This document shows positions 8,265 to 17,398 of a stretch of 64,000 bases of DNA, one piece after another. Each line of letters begins with the position of its first letter. Positions within the stretch are counted from its first letter, which is position 1. Source of the stretch: an uncultured Mollicutes bacterium (GTDB lineage: Bacteria > Bacillota_I > Bacilli_A > RFN20 > CAG-826); assembly GCA_900540365.1 (NCBI GenBank), contig UQFN01000005.1, positions 1-64,000 of the forward strand. Direction: 5' to 3'. The position numbers and the translations under genes were made by a program. Under the pieces are notes generated by a model. That model was given only the letters and a program-made list of their open reading frames with translations, searched no databases and was not told the origin of the DNA.

Positions 8265-9146
8265 TTATATAATAGTTAACAAATCCTCAGAATAATTATT
8301 AATAGCTTCAGTTGTAAAATAAAATGTTCTAGCACCAATTTCTTTTAAAAGATAAACAAATCCAATATTATCTTCATTTCCTAAAAGAGCATTAACAATA
8401 CTAGTTCCAATTTTCATGTTAATCTCTTCTATATTTCCTATTTTTAAAATTAAATCTAAAATATGAAATAAATTTTTTGTTTGATTAAAGTCTAAGGTAT
8501 TTAAGTTTAGACCGATGTTTGACAATTCATAGTCAAATCCATTTTTTAAAGTTTTCTCTACTCTTAAAATAGAAGATATATATAAGCTATCTGGAATGTA
8601 TTTCTTTAAAAAATAAAATGGAAATTGATTCATTTTAGTCTTAAAAGTAGATGAGTCTATTTTTAAAACAACACTAAAATCGCAACTGCCATTTTTATCA
8701 ATATTAGAAAAATCGGTTTGTACTATTGTCGCATTTAATCTAACATCACCAATATTAATTTCATTAGCGCTTATTTCATTAAAAATAATTTGAGATAGTG
8801 CTCCGACTTGTTTTTCAGAAATAGATAGTGGATTTAAAAATTCTTCTTCTTTTAAAGCATCGTAATTAATATAATATTGATTGCTATCTGCATAATCAAC
8901 TTTTATAAAATCTTCAATTTCATCATTAACAATATCTTTTAGATTAATATAATCTTCTTCTTTAAAAATATTAGGGTATAATTCTTCCTCGTTTACTTTT
9001 TGACCTAGAATCTTTAGTTGATTAACAGCAGAAAATAAATCAATTCCATATGCTTGACGTACATAGATATATCCACCAAAGCAACATAAAGTTAATGTAA
9101 TTACAATAATAACTAAACTTATAATAAATTTACTTATTAATTTCAT
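8265..9146 (-). CDS. Hypothetical anchored exported protein
   Basis: A 293-aa protein with one N-terminal membrane helix (residues about 6-27, LISKFIISLVIIVITLTLCC) and a polar domain presumably outside the membrane; no family recognised. I chose the ATG at 9146 over one 15 nt upstream because AGGAG lies 5 nt before it. Alternating hydrophobic/polar stretches (SCDFSVVLKIDSSTFK, YISSILRVEKTLKNG) suggest beta-sheet lipid-binding or adaptor-like folds, but this is only an impression. It lies 97 nt downstream of the repeat lipoprotein on the same strand, but a strong terminator separates them. Confidence 0.7.
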   Translation of the reverse strand: MKLISKFIISLVIIVITLTLCCFGGYIYVRQAYGIDLFSAVNQLKILGQKVNEEELYPNIFKEEDYINLKDIVNDEIEDFIKVDYADSNQYYINYDALKEEEFLNPLSISEKQVGALSQIIFNEISANEINIGDVRLNATIVQTDFSNIDKNGSCDFSVVLKIDSSTFKTKMNQFPFYFLKKYIPDSLYISSILRVEKTLKNGFDYELSNIGLNLNTLDFNQTKNLFHILDLILKIGNIEEINMKIGTSIVNALLGNEDNIGFVYLLKEIGARTFYFTTEAINNYSEDLLTII

Positions 9147-9176
9147 AAAGTCTCCTATCATTGTTCGTAAACAAAG

Positions 9177-9214
9177 AAAAAAATAAGAACAAGCGAGTAA
9201 TTTACTCGCTTGTT
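9177..9214 (-). terminator. Intrinsic terminator of the repeat lipoprotein gene
   Basis: Eleven-bp perfect stem AACAAGCGAGT/ACTCGCTTGTT (9188-9214), followed on the minus strand by CTTATTTTTTT. Confidence 0.9.
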
Positions 9215-9242
9215 AAAATTTTTATCATTCAAAATAGTTTAA

Positions 9243-11222
9243 TTAACTACTTACTACTGTTTCTGTAATCTTTAAATTCAATAGTGTATTTTTTGTTCCT
9301 TTGTATGTAAGAATGATTTTATAGTCTTCTCGTGGTTTATCTAAAGTAATACTTTGTTCAATCAAAACCATTTCTGTTCCATTTTTATCAATCACTTGTA
9401 ATGTTGTTGAACCTAGCCCAGTCACAGTGAAAGTATATTTCATAGGCAATGTGCCTAGTGTACCCATGCTAACAACGAACGTTTTGCTTTCACCACCTTT
9501 AAAAGATAAATTTCCAGATTCAGCAATATTTGAGACAAACTCAAGTCTTATAGGCTTATTTTCAAATACGGCTGTTACAGTCACATTATTTGCAGGCATT
9601 ATGAATGTAAGTTCTTGTTGAGTAATATCTAAACCATCAGAAGCAAATCCATCAAATGACCACATGACAAATTCTTTATCTGTAGGAACATTGGTAGTAA
9701 TTGTAACACTCTCACCGTAGTGTGCAGTCGTTTTATCTGCAGTGCCGCCTTCTACGCTAATTTTATAATTGACATATTCAAAATTTGCAGTAACAACAAC
9801 GACGTTCGTTGGCATTTTAAACACAAGTGTACTTTGAGTTAAATCTAATCCGGATGTATCAATTCCTAAAATTGTCCAATTCACAAATGTTTCTCCGATT
9901 GGAACATTGGCAGTAATTGTAACATCACAGTTATAGTCAAATCTTGTACCGCCATCTGTTACACTATGAGGCTTAGATCCATTTATACCAGTTGCTGTAC
10001 CACCACTAATCACGAAACCATAATTTAATAATACATTTGTATAACCTACAATAACATTATTTGCAGGCATTATGAATGTACCTTCGTTGGTAGATGAAGG
10101 CCAATCTACTTCAATGCCTTCTATCGCCCAGTAAGTAGCATGACCTAACTCTGGAGAAGGTTTTGTAACTGTAACTTCTTCACCTTCTGCGGCAAATTGT
10201 TTATTAGTAGTACAACCTTTTTTTACTTCGATTTGATATAATTGTTCAAATTCTGCCACAATATTTGCATTACTAGCAGGCATAATAAACGTAGTAGTTG
10301 GGCTTGTTTCGTCTTCAAAGACTACTTCTTCGTTTTCGCTTGTCCATCTAATAAATCTCTTGTCATTCGACTCGTTAGCGAAAATAGATACCACAGTACC
10401 ATAAGAAGCTAGCAAACTGGAAGTTGGTTCAGCAAAATCATCTATTTGTGCCGTACCACCAATAATTGTCACATTATAGTCTAAAAATTTAAATGTAGCC
10501 ACTAAACGAACATTACATGCAGGCATTTCAAAAGTAAGTTTTGGCATGGTTAAATCTAATTTTGTAGGATCAAGCCCCTCCAAAATACTCCAAGAAGCAA
10601 ATTCTCTTCCTGGAGCTACTTCACCTAATGTAACTGTGACAATCTCACCGTAGTGTGCAGTCGTTTTATCTGCAGTGCCGCCTTCTACGCTAATTGTATA
10701 ATCGATATTCTCCAATACAGCTGCAACTACAATATCATTTGCGGGCATGGTAATTGTAATTGGAGATTTACTTAAATCTAGACCTGTTGTATCTACTCCT
10801 TTAATATTCCAACTAGAAAATTCCTTCCCGGTATATTCGTTTGCAGTAAATGTAACCTTTTCACCATATTTAGCACTTTCCTTATTTGCTACACAATTTT
10901 CAAGTGTTATTTCATATGCGATGTCTTTATACAATGCAGTAGCTGTAACATCGTTTGATGGCATTACAAAACTTAACTCAGGTTTTGTTAAATCATCAAT
11001 TACTAAACCCTTAAGTGACCATTGCGAAAACTCTTTTCCCATTTCTGGATCATTTGCTTTAATAGTAACATTTTCACCAACAGCATATTCGCCGCTACCT
11101 GTACCATTTGTTACACTTACTTCAAATAACGCTGGTGTTTTAGCACATCCTGATAGTTGCGATAACGGCATAAATAACATTAATGCTAAAAACGAACCTT
11201 TTATAAGTGTTTTCAGAATCAT
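9243..11222 (-). CDS. Lipoprotein with seven InlB B-like (Bacterial_repeat) domains
   Basis: A 659-aa surface lipoprotein. A signal peptide ends in the lipobox LSGC (Cys26), so the protein is lipid-anchored outside the membrane. Seven tandem domains of about 70-85 residues follow (about 33-550), each with the pattern V-x-GGTA ... A-x-YGE-x-VTITAN ... F-x-x-W ... F-x-MPAN-x-V-x-VTA-x-FE, as in divergent InlB B-repeat families. A unique beta-rich C-terminal domain (about 550-659) may carry the binding activity. Repeats 3 and 7 share a 53-bp identical DNA stretch although the others have diverged. By eye the gene is GC-richer than its neighbours (one counted line is 37%). Such repeats act as stalks in surface adhesins; the ligand is unknown. 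Confidence 0.85.
   Translation of the reverse strand: MILKTLIKGSFLALMLFMPLSQLSGCAKTPALFEVSVTNGTGSGEYAVGENVTIKANDPEMGKEFSQWSLKGLVIDDLTKPELSFVMPSNDVTATALYKDIAYEITLENCVANKESAKYGEKVTFTANEYTGKEFSSWNIKGVDTTGLDLSKSPITITMPANDIVVAAVLENIDYTISVEGGTADKTTAHYGEIVTVTLGEVAPGREFASWSILEGLDPTKLDLTMPKLTFEMPACNVRLVATFKFLDYNVTIIGGTAQIDDFAEPTSSLLASYGTVVSIFANESNDKRFIRWTSENEEVVFEDETSPTTTFIMPASNANIVAEFEQLYQIEVKKGCTTNKQFAAEGEEVTVTKPSPELGHATYWAIEGIEVDWPSSTNEGTFIMPANNVIVGYTNVLLNYGFVISGGTATGINGSKPHSVTDGGTRFDYNCDVTITANVPIGETFVNWTILGIDTSGLDLTQSTLVFKMPTNVVVVTANFEYVNYKISVEGGTADKTTAHYGESVTITTNVPTDKEFVMWSFDGFASDGLDITQQELTFIMPANNVTVTAVFENKPIRLEFVSNIAESGNLSFKGGESKTFVVSMGTLGTLPMKYTFTVTGLGSTTLQVIDKNGTEMVLIEQSITLDKPREDYKIILTYKGTKNTLLNLKITETVVSS
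9710..9762 (-). repeat. 53-bp direct repeat, copy 1 (inside repeat-domain gene)
   Basis: Identical over 53 bp to 10643-10695. It encodes the GGTADKTTAHYGE region of domain 7. The flanking bases diverge at once, which suggests gene conversion or recent duplication. Confidence 0.9.
10643..10695 (-). repeat. 53-bp direct repeat, copy 2
   Basis: Identical partner of 9710-9762, encoding the same segment of domain 3. Recombination between the copies would delete four domains. Confidence 0.9.
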
Positions 11223-11575
11223 AGTTTGTCCTCCTTCTCTGAAACATTTTGAAATTTACCTAATTCTTTTAAAACTTTAATATTAAATTTCTACAGCGTA
11301 CATAACATGTAATTCTCTATAAAAAATTAATTTTATTATGTTAATAATAGGTAAAATCAATAAATTTATATTTACATATTAAAATATTTAACAAATTTAC
11401 ACAGTACCCATTCGGATACTATTCTTGTATTTTTAAATTATTTTTAATTAAGTAAGAAAGGAATCATTATAATTATTATTTCATTTTAAAATTTTTATCT
11501 TCAAAATAAAAATTTAAATAATTATTAATATATACTAAATCGATAACATTTTTAAATATAATGATTATTAACAAA
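11223..11575. other. Intergenic region between lipoprotein gene and IS element
   Basis: About 350 AT-rich bases. It should hold the minus-strand lipoprotein promoter, but I see no convincing -35/-10 pair. An RBS-like GGAGGACAAACT precedes the lipoprotein ATG. No RNA gene or coding remnant is recognised. Confidence 0.45.
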
Positions 11576-11606
11576 TGATGTTACCCCAAAATGTTGCACA
11601 CATTTT

Positions 11607-12419
11607 TTAAACCAGCACCATAGGTAAATATTTAAATTCTTTTCTGAATGATACTGGCGATTTTTTTAATCTCAAGACTATTCTTTCTTCATTATAATAC
11701 TTTATATATTTTTTTAATTCAGCAATAAGTTGTTTAGCATTTTCAAATTCAAATTCGAAATCATAAAACATTTCAACTTTAACTCTGCCAAACAAATTTT
11801 CTGTTGGACTATTATCAATACAATTCCCTCTTCTAGACATAGATTGAGTAGCATGTATTTCTTCAAGAAGTTTTCTATAAGCAAGTGTTTGATAAACGGT
11901 TCCTTGATCAGAATGAATTAAGGAATAATTAAGCTTTTCACCATGTTTTTTATAAGCATCTTTCATCATATCTCTCTGCTGCTTTATATTTGGGTTTCGT
12001 GAAATATTATATCCAAGTATCTCCCTAGTAAAGAAGTCAATTAGAGGAGCAAAATAGATTTTTTCACCTTTAATAGAAAATTGAGTAACATCTGTGCCTA
12101 ATTTTTGATAAGGCATCGTAGATTTAAATTCACGATTTAAAATATTGTCGCAAATTTTTCCAACAACCCCTTGAAATGAATGAAATTTTCTTTTCTTTTG
12201 TTTAGCAAACAAGGAATTTTCCTGCATTATTCTTTGGACTTTCTTTTTATTGATCTTATGACCTTTATTATTTAAATCCATAGTTATTCGTAAATATCCA
12301 TATTTTCCACGATGTTTTTTAAAAATTTCTTTTATTAATTTAGTTATTTCTTTGTCTTTATCTTTTTTCTTATCAAAATTTTTAATTTGATAGTAATAAG
12401 TTCTCTTAGGAATTTTCAA
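11607..12419 (-). CDS. IS3-family transposase OrfB (DDE integrase domain)
   Basis: A 270-aa catalytic half of the transposase. An HTH_21-like segment (HRGKYGYLRITMDLNNKGHK, about 34-53) precedes the rve/RNase H-like core with the three acidic residues: D in LGTDVTQF, D in IHSDQG and E in DNSPTENLFGRVK. The spacing between the last two, about 35 residues, is that of the DD(35)E family. An open frame extends upstream of this ATG to about 12475 (KVIVKLRQKYKLDYLLRALK), so the natural product is probably an OrfAB fusion made by -1 frameshifting in orfA. It cuts and joins the element ends. Confidence 0.92.
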   Translation of the reverse strand: MKIPKRTYYYQIKNFDKKKDKDKEITKLIKEIFKKHRGKYGYLRITMDLNNKGHKINKKKVQRIMQENSLFAKQKKRKFHSFQGVVGKICDNILNREFKSTMPYQKLGTDVTQFSIKGEKIYFAPLIDFFTREILGYNISRNPNIKQQRDMMKDAYKKHGEKLNYSLIHSDQGTVYQTLAYRKLLEEIHATQSMSRRGNCIDNSPTENLFGRVKVEMFYDFEFEFENAKQLIAELKKYIKYYNEERIVLRLKKSPVSFRKEFKYLPMVLV

Positions 12420-12466
12420 AGCCCTTAATAAGTAATCTAATTTATATTTTTGCCTTAATTTAACGA

Positions 12467-12967
12467 TTACTTTAATTTTTTCTTTGATATTTTCTCTTTC
12501 TTTTGAATCAAGGCATAGAATTTTTTTAATGCTTCATTTTCTGCTTCTAAATATTTTATTCTTTCCTCTGCTTCTTTATTATTTAATCTTTTAATTTTAT
12601 CTTCCTTTAATTCATAATTTTTTCGCCCATAAGTAGTAACGATTGCAGCTTCGCCTTTTTCTTTATACAATTTGACCCAATCGTTAACTATAACAGGACT
12701 TATAAGGCCTAAATTAATTCCTATTTGACGTCCACTAAATTCACCAGTTATGAAGTCATTAATGGCCTTTAATTTGAGTTCTCTAGTATAAACATATCTT
12801 TTGTCTCTATCTTCAAAAGGAGCTTTTCCATGAGTTCTGAAAAGTTTAACAAAATATTTAACTCTTGATGAATCAATATGATATTTGATTGAAACATCTT
12901 TAATAGTTAATCCGTTCTCAACATGGTCAAGCACAGCTTCTAATTTTTTTTGATTATTTATTAACAT
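12467..12967 (-). CDS. IS3-family transposase OrfA (helix-turn-helix)
   Basis: A 166-aa DNA-binding half of the transposase. It has two helix-turn-helix units (VSIKYHIDSSRVKYFVKLFR near 25-44 and a second near 79-96) and a C-terminal leucine-zipper-like helix (EAEERIKYLEAENEALKKFY) used for multimerisation. The frame ends at 12467, just after six consecutive A (12481-12476). Slipping back one base there enters the OrfB frame at I-K-V-I-V, the classic IS3-family programmed -1 frameshift. OrfA alone usually acts as a repressor of transposition. Confidence 0.9.
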   Translation of the reverse strand: MLINNQKKLEAVLDHVENGLTIKDVSIKYHIDSSRVKYFVKLFRTHGKAPFEDRDKRYVYTRELKLKAINDFITGEFSGRQIGINLGLISPVIVNDWVKLYKEKGEAAIVTTYGRKNYELKEDKIKRLNNKEAEERIKYLEAENEALKKFYALIQKKEKISKKKLK

Positions 12968-13039
12968 AAAAACCCCCTTTGTTACACATTACATAATAAT
13001 CACATTTTGTGCAACTTTTGGGGGTAATTTCAAAATTAA

Positions 13040-13115
13040 TGGTGCCTTCTATAAGATTCGAACTTACGACCTACTCATTACGAATGAGTTGCTCTACCAG
13101 CTAAGCTAAGAAGGC
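13040..13115 (-). tRNA. tRNA-Thr (anticodon CGT)
   Basis: Minus strand: acceptor GCCTTCT/AGAAGGC, D arm TAGCTTAGCTGGTAGAGC, anticodon stem ACTCA/TGAGT with loop TTCGTAA (CGT, reads ACG), T arm with AGTTCGAATCT, discriminator A, CCA encoded at 13042-13040. The IS element lies 7 bp past its 3' end, so any original terminator has been displaced. Confidence 0.95.
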
Positions 13116-13133
13116 ATGAATATATTATAACAA

Positions 13134-13907
13134 CTATTCTTGTTTAATGTACTTAATATATTCATATTGAGGTACACTATTAGCAATTTCAACCATTTGT
13201 TTATAGCATTCCTCAGCTAAATAAATCTTATTTTCTCTTAAAGTAAGATTTTCTTTAGGATAAATAACTTTTCCAACACGAATATCCATTCCAGGTTTTT
13301 TTAAAAATCTTCTTTTACGATACGTAGTTACAATTGGAATTACTGGAGCCATTAATTTAGCAGGATAATGAAAGGAAGCTGATTCAAAATGCCTAATTTT
13401 TGTATAATATGGCCGAATGTGCGCTTCTGGAAAAATTAAAATATTTTCCTTTTTATCTTTAATATAAAACTCTAATGCTTCTTGAAACCTTTTAATATTA
13501 TTAAAATCACTAGGTAAAGGTAAATATCCAAGTGCACGAGCAATATGTTTTACAATTGGAAGCGAAGTTGTATCACTATAACCAACAATGTTAGTTCGTT
13601 TTCCTTTAACTACACAAGCCTGAATAGTATATACATCATAAAACGAAGTATGATTAGCGTATATAAAAAGTCCTTCTTTTTTAAATTGTTTTAAATATTT
13701 TACATTATGATACTTGACTCCACTAAAGAAATTAAAAATATAAAAAGCAGGCTTAGCTATACAATAATATAAAAAATTAGATAATAAGTTATTAAACCAG
13801 TTTTCTCTTTTAAACTTATAGTTTTCCTTTAAAGGAGGACGTTTTAAACCAATTTCTTTAAAATCATCATGTAACTCATCTTTATAATAAATAACTCTAT
13901 TTTTCAT
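13134..13907 (-). CDS. 1-acyl-sn-glycerol-3-phosphate acyltransferase (PlsC-like)
   Basis: A 257-aa acyltransferase of the PlsC/LPLAT fold, which transfers a fatty acyl chain to lysophosphatidic acid or a related lipid at the inner membrane face. The catalytic HX4D motif is HTSFYD (about residue 82). The phosphate-binding motif, usually FPEGTRS, appears as IFPEAHIRP, and AKLMAPVIPIVTTYR matches block IV. One hydrophobic stretch (LLSNFLYYCIAKPAFYIFNF) lies near the N-terminus. ATG is preceded by AAGGAG and overlaps the upstream glycosyltransferase by 11 nt, so the pair is co-translated. The altered EGTR block and this partner suggest acylation of a glycolipid or other special substrate rather than housekeeping PlsC. 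Confidence 0.85.
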   Translation of the reverse strand: MKNRVIYYKDELHDDFKEIGLKRPPLKENYKFKRENWFNNLLSNFLYYCIAKPAFYIFNFFSGVKYHNVKYLKQFKKEGLFIYANHTSFYDVYTIQACVVKGKRTNIVGYSDTTSLPIVKHIARALGYLPLPSDFNNIKRFQEALEFYIKDKKENILIFPEAHIRPYYTKIRHFESASFHYPAKLMAPVIPIVTTYRKRRFLKKPGMDIRVGKVIYPKENLTLRENKIYLAEECYKQMVEIANSVPQYEYIKYIKQE

Positions 13908-15234
13908 TATTTATCTCCTTAGCTTTATCGTTAATAATTTCACCACTATGTTCAATTTTAGTCCAAACAGTTCTTTTTCTTTTATGAATAAAACCATCTA
14001 TAAAAGCTGTAACAAAATCAAAAAAGAAAAAAGCATAGGTAAATAAAATAATTGACATCGTTTTAGGTTTAAAACGTAAATTTTTATAATCGATAATAAG
14101 TGAAATTCCTGCAATAAAAACAAATGAGAAATAAACTAGTACTAAATTATAAATAAAATGGTATGGAACCCATTCAAAAGTGTCATAAGGGATAATACCT
14201 TGATAATATTCAACAGTTGCAAAAATTAATAAAACAAACATTGCAATACAAGCTAAAACTTCAGTAATTACAAAGATGGTGAATGGCCATATTGACATGT
14301 TATATTCAACTATGCCAGCAGCTCTTTTAAATTTTTCCTTTTTATTATAAATAACACCACCTTTTTTTAGATGATCTTTTTTAGCAACAAAACCATATAC
14401 CCAACGAATATGTTGAGTATGTAAAACTTTTTTAGACGTTGGTTGTTCATCATAATAAACAGCAAGTGGATAATATTTCATTTTTACATTGTGGTAATAA
14501 CAATATGTCGTTAATTCAACATCTTCTGTCATTCCTGTCCAAATCCAACCACCAGCATCGTCTATTACTTGCATATCTATATAATAGCCTGTTCCAGTAA
14601 GGGTAGCTTTTTGTAAATATTTGCTTCTTCCTTTTGAAGTAAATTGATTCATAAAAGAAAATAATGTAGCACTACAAGCACTAACCCAGTTTTTTTCAGC
14701 ATTTGTAAAACTTCTATAGCCTAGAGCAATTTGATATCCTTTATTTTTACAATCATTTAACAAACTTATATAATCATGATTCATAACATTATCTGCATCG
14801 AAAATAATTACTGAATCGTAATTTAAATTATTAGTTTTTAAATATTTAATTGCCTCTTGTAAAGCAAAACCTTTAGTTCTTTTATTAACAAGATCTTTAC
14901 GAATAATGATGTTATATCCAAATTTTTTTGTAATATTTACCGTCGGATCATCCTTACTTTCTACTATGACATATACATCAAATTTATCTTGTGGATAATC
15001 TTGTTTTTTTAAAGAAGATAAAATATTTGAAATAACGTTATCTTCATTTCTAGCAGGAATTAAAACAGCGTATTTATATAAAGTTTTTCCTCTTTCAAAA
15101 CGTGTTGGTTTTTTAAAAGCATTAAAAAAATATAAAACATAATACCAAGAAAGTATTGCAAAAATAATTAAGGCTAATGTAATAGCTGAGTCGAATATAT
15201 TAACGATACGTTCGTAATCTGTAAATATAAGCAT
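13897..15234 (-). CDS. Membrane glycosyltransferase family 2 (processive type)
   Basis: A 445-aa GT2 enzyme. After an N-terminal membrane helix (about 13-35), the GT-A domain shows PARNEDNVISNILSSLKKQD, the DAD metal-binding motif (IIFDADNVM), the acceptor motif TEDVEL and QHIRW (QxxRW), which together mark synthases of the cellulose/hyaluronan/BcsA type. Three to four C-terminal membrane helices follow. A nucleotide-sugar donor and a membrane lipid or growing glycan as acceptor are implied, but the sugar cannot be told. It overlaps the PlsC-like gene, so a glycolipid or surface polymer pathway is likely. No clear RBS precedes the ATG. Confidence 0.85.
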   Translation of the reverse strand: MLIFTDYERIVNIFDSAITLALIIFAILSWYYVLYFFNAFKKPTRFERGKTLYKYAVLIPARNEDNVISNILSSLKKQDYPQDKFDVYVIVESKDDPTVNITKKFGYNIIIRKDLVNKRTKGFALQEAIKYLKTNNLNYDSVIIFDADNVMNHDYISLLNDCKNKGYQIALGYRSFTNAEKNWVSACSATLFSFMNQFTSKGRSKYLQKATLTGTGYYIDMQVIDDAGGWIWTGMTEDVELTTYCYYHNVKMKYYPLAVYYDEQPTSKKVLHTQHIRWVYGFVAKKDHLKKGGVIYNKKEKFKRAAGIVEYNMSIWPFTIFVITEVLACIAMFVLLIFATVEYYQGIIPYDTFEWVPYHFIYNLVLVYFSFVFIAGISLIIDYKNLRFKPKTMSIILFTYAFFFFDFVTAFIDGFIHKRKRTVWTKIEHSGEIINDKAKEINNEK

Positions 15235-15310
15235 AGGAATATATTACCATAAATATATTGGCACTAAAATACTATTTTAAAAATCGTGTTTTTAAAAACT
15301 ATTACACCTA

Positions 15311-15335
15311 GTTTTTAAAACTTAATAATTTTTTT
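15311..15335 (-). repeat. Dispersed AT-rich repeat, copy k (reverse)
   Basis: TTTTTAAAACTTAATAATTTTT resembles the inverse of the window's repeat consensus. It lies 20 nt past the stop of the Nudix gene. Confidence 0.45.
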
Positions 15336-15353
15336 TATAAAAAATATTCTATT

Positions 15354-15908
15354 TTAAGAGGCTTTTTTAAATTTTGAAAGGAAAAATTGATAAGCACAAA
15401 GCGATTTTGCATCATTAAGTAAATCTTTTTTAATAAGTTCTTCTAACTCTTCGAAACTAATTTCAAATATATTTAAAGCTTCATTTTCATCCAAATGTTG
15501 ATGAGTTTTAGATAAGTTTTTTGCTAAATATAAATAAATTATTTCATCTGTGTAAGCACAAGTCGGATACATTTTTCCTAAATAATAAATTTCATTAGCT
15601 TTATATGCAGTTTCTTCTTCTAATTCTCTAAGAGCTGTGACTTTAGGATCTTCTTCTTTATCACATTTTCCAGCTGGAAATTCATATATGACTTCATTAT
15701 AAGGATATCTAAATTGACGTTCGATTATTACTTTGCCTTCGTTTGTAATTGCTAAAATACAGCTTGCTTTACAATGTCTAATTAATTCACGAGTTGATTT
15801 ATGTCCATTAGGACAAATAACTTCATCTTTATATACATCAATAATTTTTCCTTTATATATTAATGTAGAGTTAACTTGCTTTTCTTTTAATTTTTCATCA
15901 TTTTCCAT
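15354..15908 (-). CDS. Nudix hydrolase, ADP-ribose pyrophosphatase-like
   Basis: A 184-aa Nudix enzyme. The Nudix box begins in FPAGKCDKEE and ends in ALRELEEETAY, fitting GX5EX7REUXEEXGU with T in place of the final G. The upstream RQFRYPYNEVIYEFPAGK is the ADP-ribose pyrophosphatase (NudF/YqkG) signature, and the CPNGHKSTRELIRH region fits the family's N-terminal dimerisation domain. It probably hydrolyses ADP-ribose to AMP and ribose-5-phosphate in the cytoplasm. I start at the ATG at 15908, 6 nt after GAGGTG; a GTG three codons earlier would sit on top of the RBS. It is monocistronic between minus- and plus-strand neighbours. Confidence 0.88.
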   Translation of the reverse strand: MENDEKLKEKQVNSTLIYKGKIIDVYKDEVICPNGHKSTRELIRHCKASCILAITNEGKVIIERQFRYPYNEVIYEFPAGKCDKEEDPKVTALRELEEETAYKANEIYYLGKMYPTCAYTDEIIYLYLAKNLSKTHQHLDENEALNIFEISFEELEELIKKDLLNDAKSLCAYQFFLSKFKKAS

Positions 15909-15972
15909 ATTTTTCACCTCATTTATTATACTATTTATTTATAAATAAAATAAAAATAAGTAAAATAAAAAC

Positions 15973-17376
15973 ATGAATATTTTACTTAAAAAAATTAGTT
16001 ATTTTTTAATTGGCTTATTATTAATATGTTTTATAATCTCAAGTTATACATTTCAATTTATGTATCCTTATGGTCATTTAAATGATACTAACAAATTTTC
16101 TGTTCTTTATATAATTACTGAATTAGTAAAATTAAGTGGTTATCTACTTCTTCCTTTAGCAATTTGTTTTAATAATAAGACTTCAAGAAATATTTCAAAA
16201 ATTATTTTACCAATATTTTCTATAATTTCATTATTTTACTGTCACTTTTATTTATCAATTTCAAAGTTAGATCCTACATTACCTTTTTATAATACAAACT
16301 CTTTAGATGAATTAACACTTTCCGTCTATAACAAAATAAATTTATTCATTCCTAGTTGGTTAATTGGAACTAATTATATATTAACTAATTTATTATTTGT
16401 TATTTTATCAATCATTATCTACATTCAAGATAAAATTAATTTTAAAGATATTAAATCTTTAATATATTATCCATTATTTATAATTTTAGTTCTTCCTTTT
16501 AATTTATTTGATAATTTAGTTAGAATATTTCCTAAAAATGTATATAGCTTTTTCTTATTTGATAATTTTACAATTTGGCATTTTTTAATGTTTATAATTT
16601 TAATATTATCTACTTTATTTTTATATTTATATTTAAGAAAACAAAGTTTAGTTAAACAAGATTTAATTTTACGAGCTTTAGCATTAAGTTTAATGATTCA
16701 TTTTTATGGTAGAAATTCAATGCTCATTGGTGATGGGTATAATGTTTATAATACAGTATTTGCTTCTATTCCTTTATTTATATGTGATATTGGAAAATAT
16801 ATTGTTTTCTTTGCAATTATGTTTAAAAAGAAAATATTTTATAATATTGCCTTTTTTGTTCATAGTGCAGGTGCATTAACAGTCTTTTTCTATTTTGGAA
16901 AAGAAGGAACACATAATTATGGGACTATTTTCAATTATTCATTTTTATATTTTACGATAACTCATTTACTTTTATTTATTCTTTCAACAATGCCTGTATT
17001 TTTAAGACAAGTTAACTTTTCTTTAAAAGAAGCTTTAGTTCCTTCTTTATATTATGGAGTAGTTATTTTAATCGCTACTTTTACTAGCGTTTTAGTTACA
17101 AATCTTAGTATGACAATAACAACTCCAGGAGGAGAAACTTTATTAACGCCAATTTATCCAAATTATGCTTTTAGTCAAATTTGCCCTGTTCCAGTAAGTT
17201 TTCCAACTTTTTTAAATATAACAATTGGGATTTGCGAAGTTAATTTCTTTTATGAAATAATTTTATTCATTGCTTATGTAGTATTATTTTTTGCTTTTTA
17301 TTCTATATACGCTTTAGGGAAATTTATTTTACAAAAACATCAATTTAGTAAATTAAAAAGTTTAATTAAAAATTGA
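15973..17376 (+). CDS. Hypothetical polytopic membrane protein (YwaF-like?)
   Basis: A 467-aa protein with about 12 membrane helices over its whole length and no soluble domain. The central part (PLFICDIGKYIVFFAIMFKK followed by a VHSAGAL helix) faintly resembles the YwaF/TMEM164 family of integral membrane proteins of unknown function. That comparison is from memory and weak. No RBS precedes the ATG. It diverges from the Nudix gene and ends 22 nt before tRNA-Leu. No transport motif is visible. Confidence 0.6.
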   Translation: MNILLKKISYFLIGLLLICFIISSYTFQFMYPYGHLNDTNKFSVLYIITELVKLSGYLLLPLAICFNNKTSRNISKIILPIFSIISLFYCHFYLSISKLDPTLPFYNTNSLDELTLSVYNKINLFIPSWLIGTNYILTNLLFVILSIIIYIQDKINFKDIKSLIYYPLFIILVLPFNLFDNLVRIFPKNVYSFFLFDNFTIWHFLMFIILILSTLFLYLYLRKQSLVKQDLILRALALSLMIHFYGRNSMLIGDGYNVYNTVFASIPLFICDIGKYIVFFAIMFKKKIFYNIAFFVHSAGALTVFFYFGKEGTHNYGTIFNYSFLYFTITHLLLFILSTMPVFLRQVNFSLKEALVPSLYYGVVILIATFTSVLVTNLSMTITTPGGETLLTPIYPNYAFSQICPVPVSFPTFLNITIGICEVNFFYEIILFIAYVVLFFAFYSIYALGKFILQKHQFSKLKSLIKN

Positions 17377-17398
17377 TTTATTGTATTATATTAAGCAC

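Larger units (their letters stand above)
11576..13032 (-). mobile_element. IS3-family insertion sequence (IS150-like), complete
   Basis: A 1457-bp element. Imperfect terminal inverted repeats both begin TGA: the left end has TGATGTTACCCC then AAAATGTTGCACA, the right end (inverted) has TGAAATTACCCCC then AAAAGTTGCACA. The base triplet AAA on both sides (11573-11575 and 13033-13035) could be a 3-bp target duplication, though weak in AT-rich DNA. It carries orfA and orfB in the usual overlapping arrangement with a run of six A at the junction, where a -1 shift makes the fused transposase. Both frames are open, so it may be active. Its right end lies 7 bp from the 3' end of tRNA-Thr. Confidence 0.88.

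Noticed and set aside
9427..9621. Plus-strand frame inside the repeat lipoprotein
   Set aside because: Antisense shadow of repeat domains.
10747..11280. Long plus-strand frame opposite the repeat lipoprotein
   Set aside because: It mirrors the signal-peptide and repeat codons of the real gene; no RBS and no plausible protein features.
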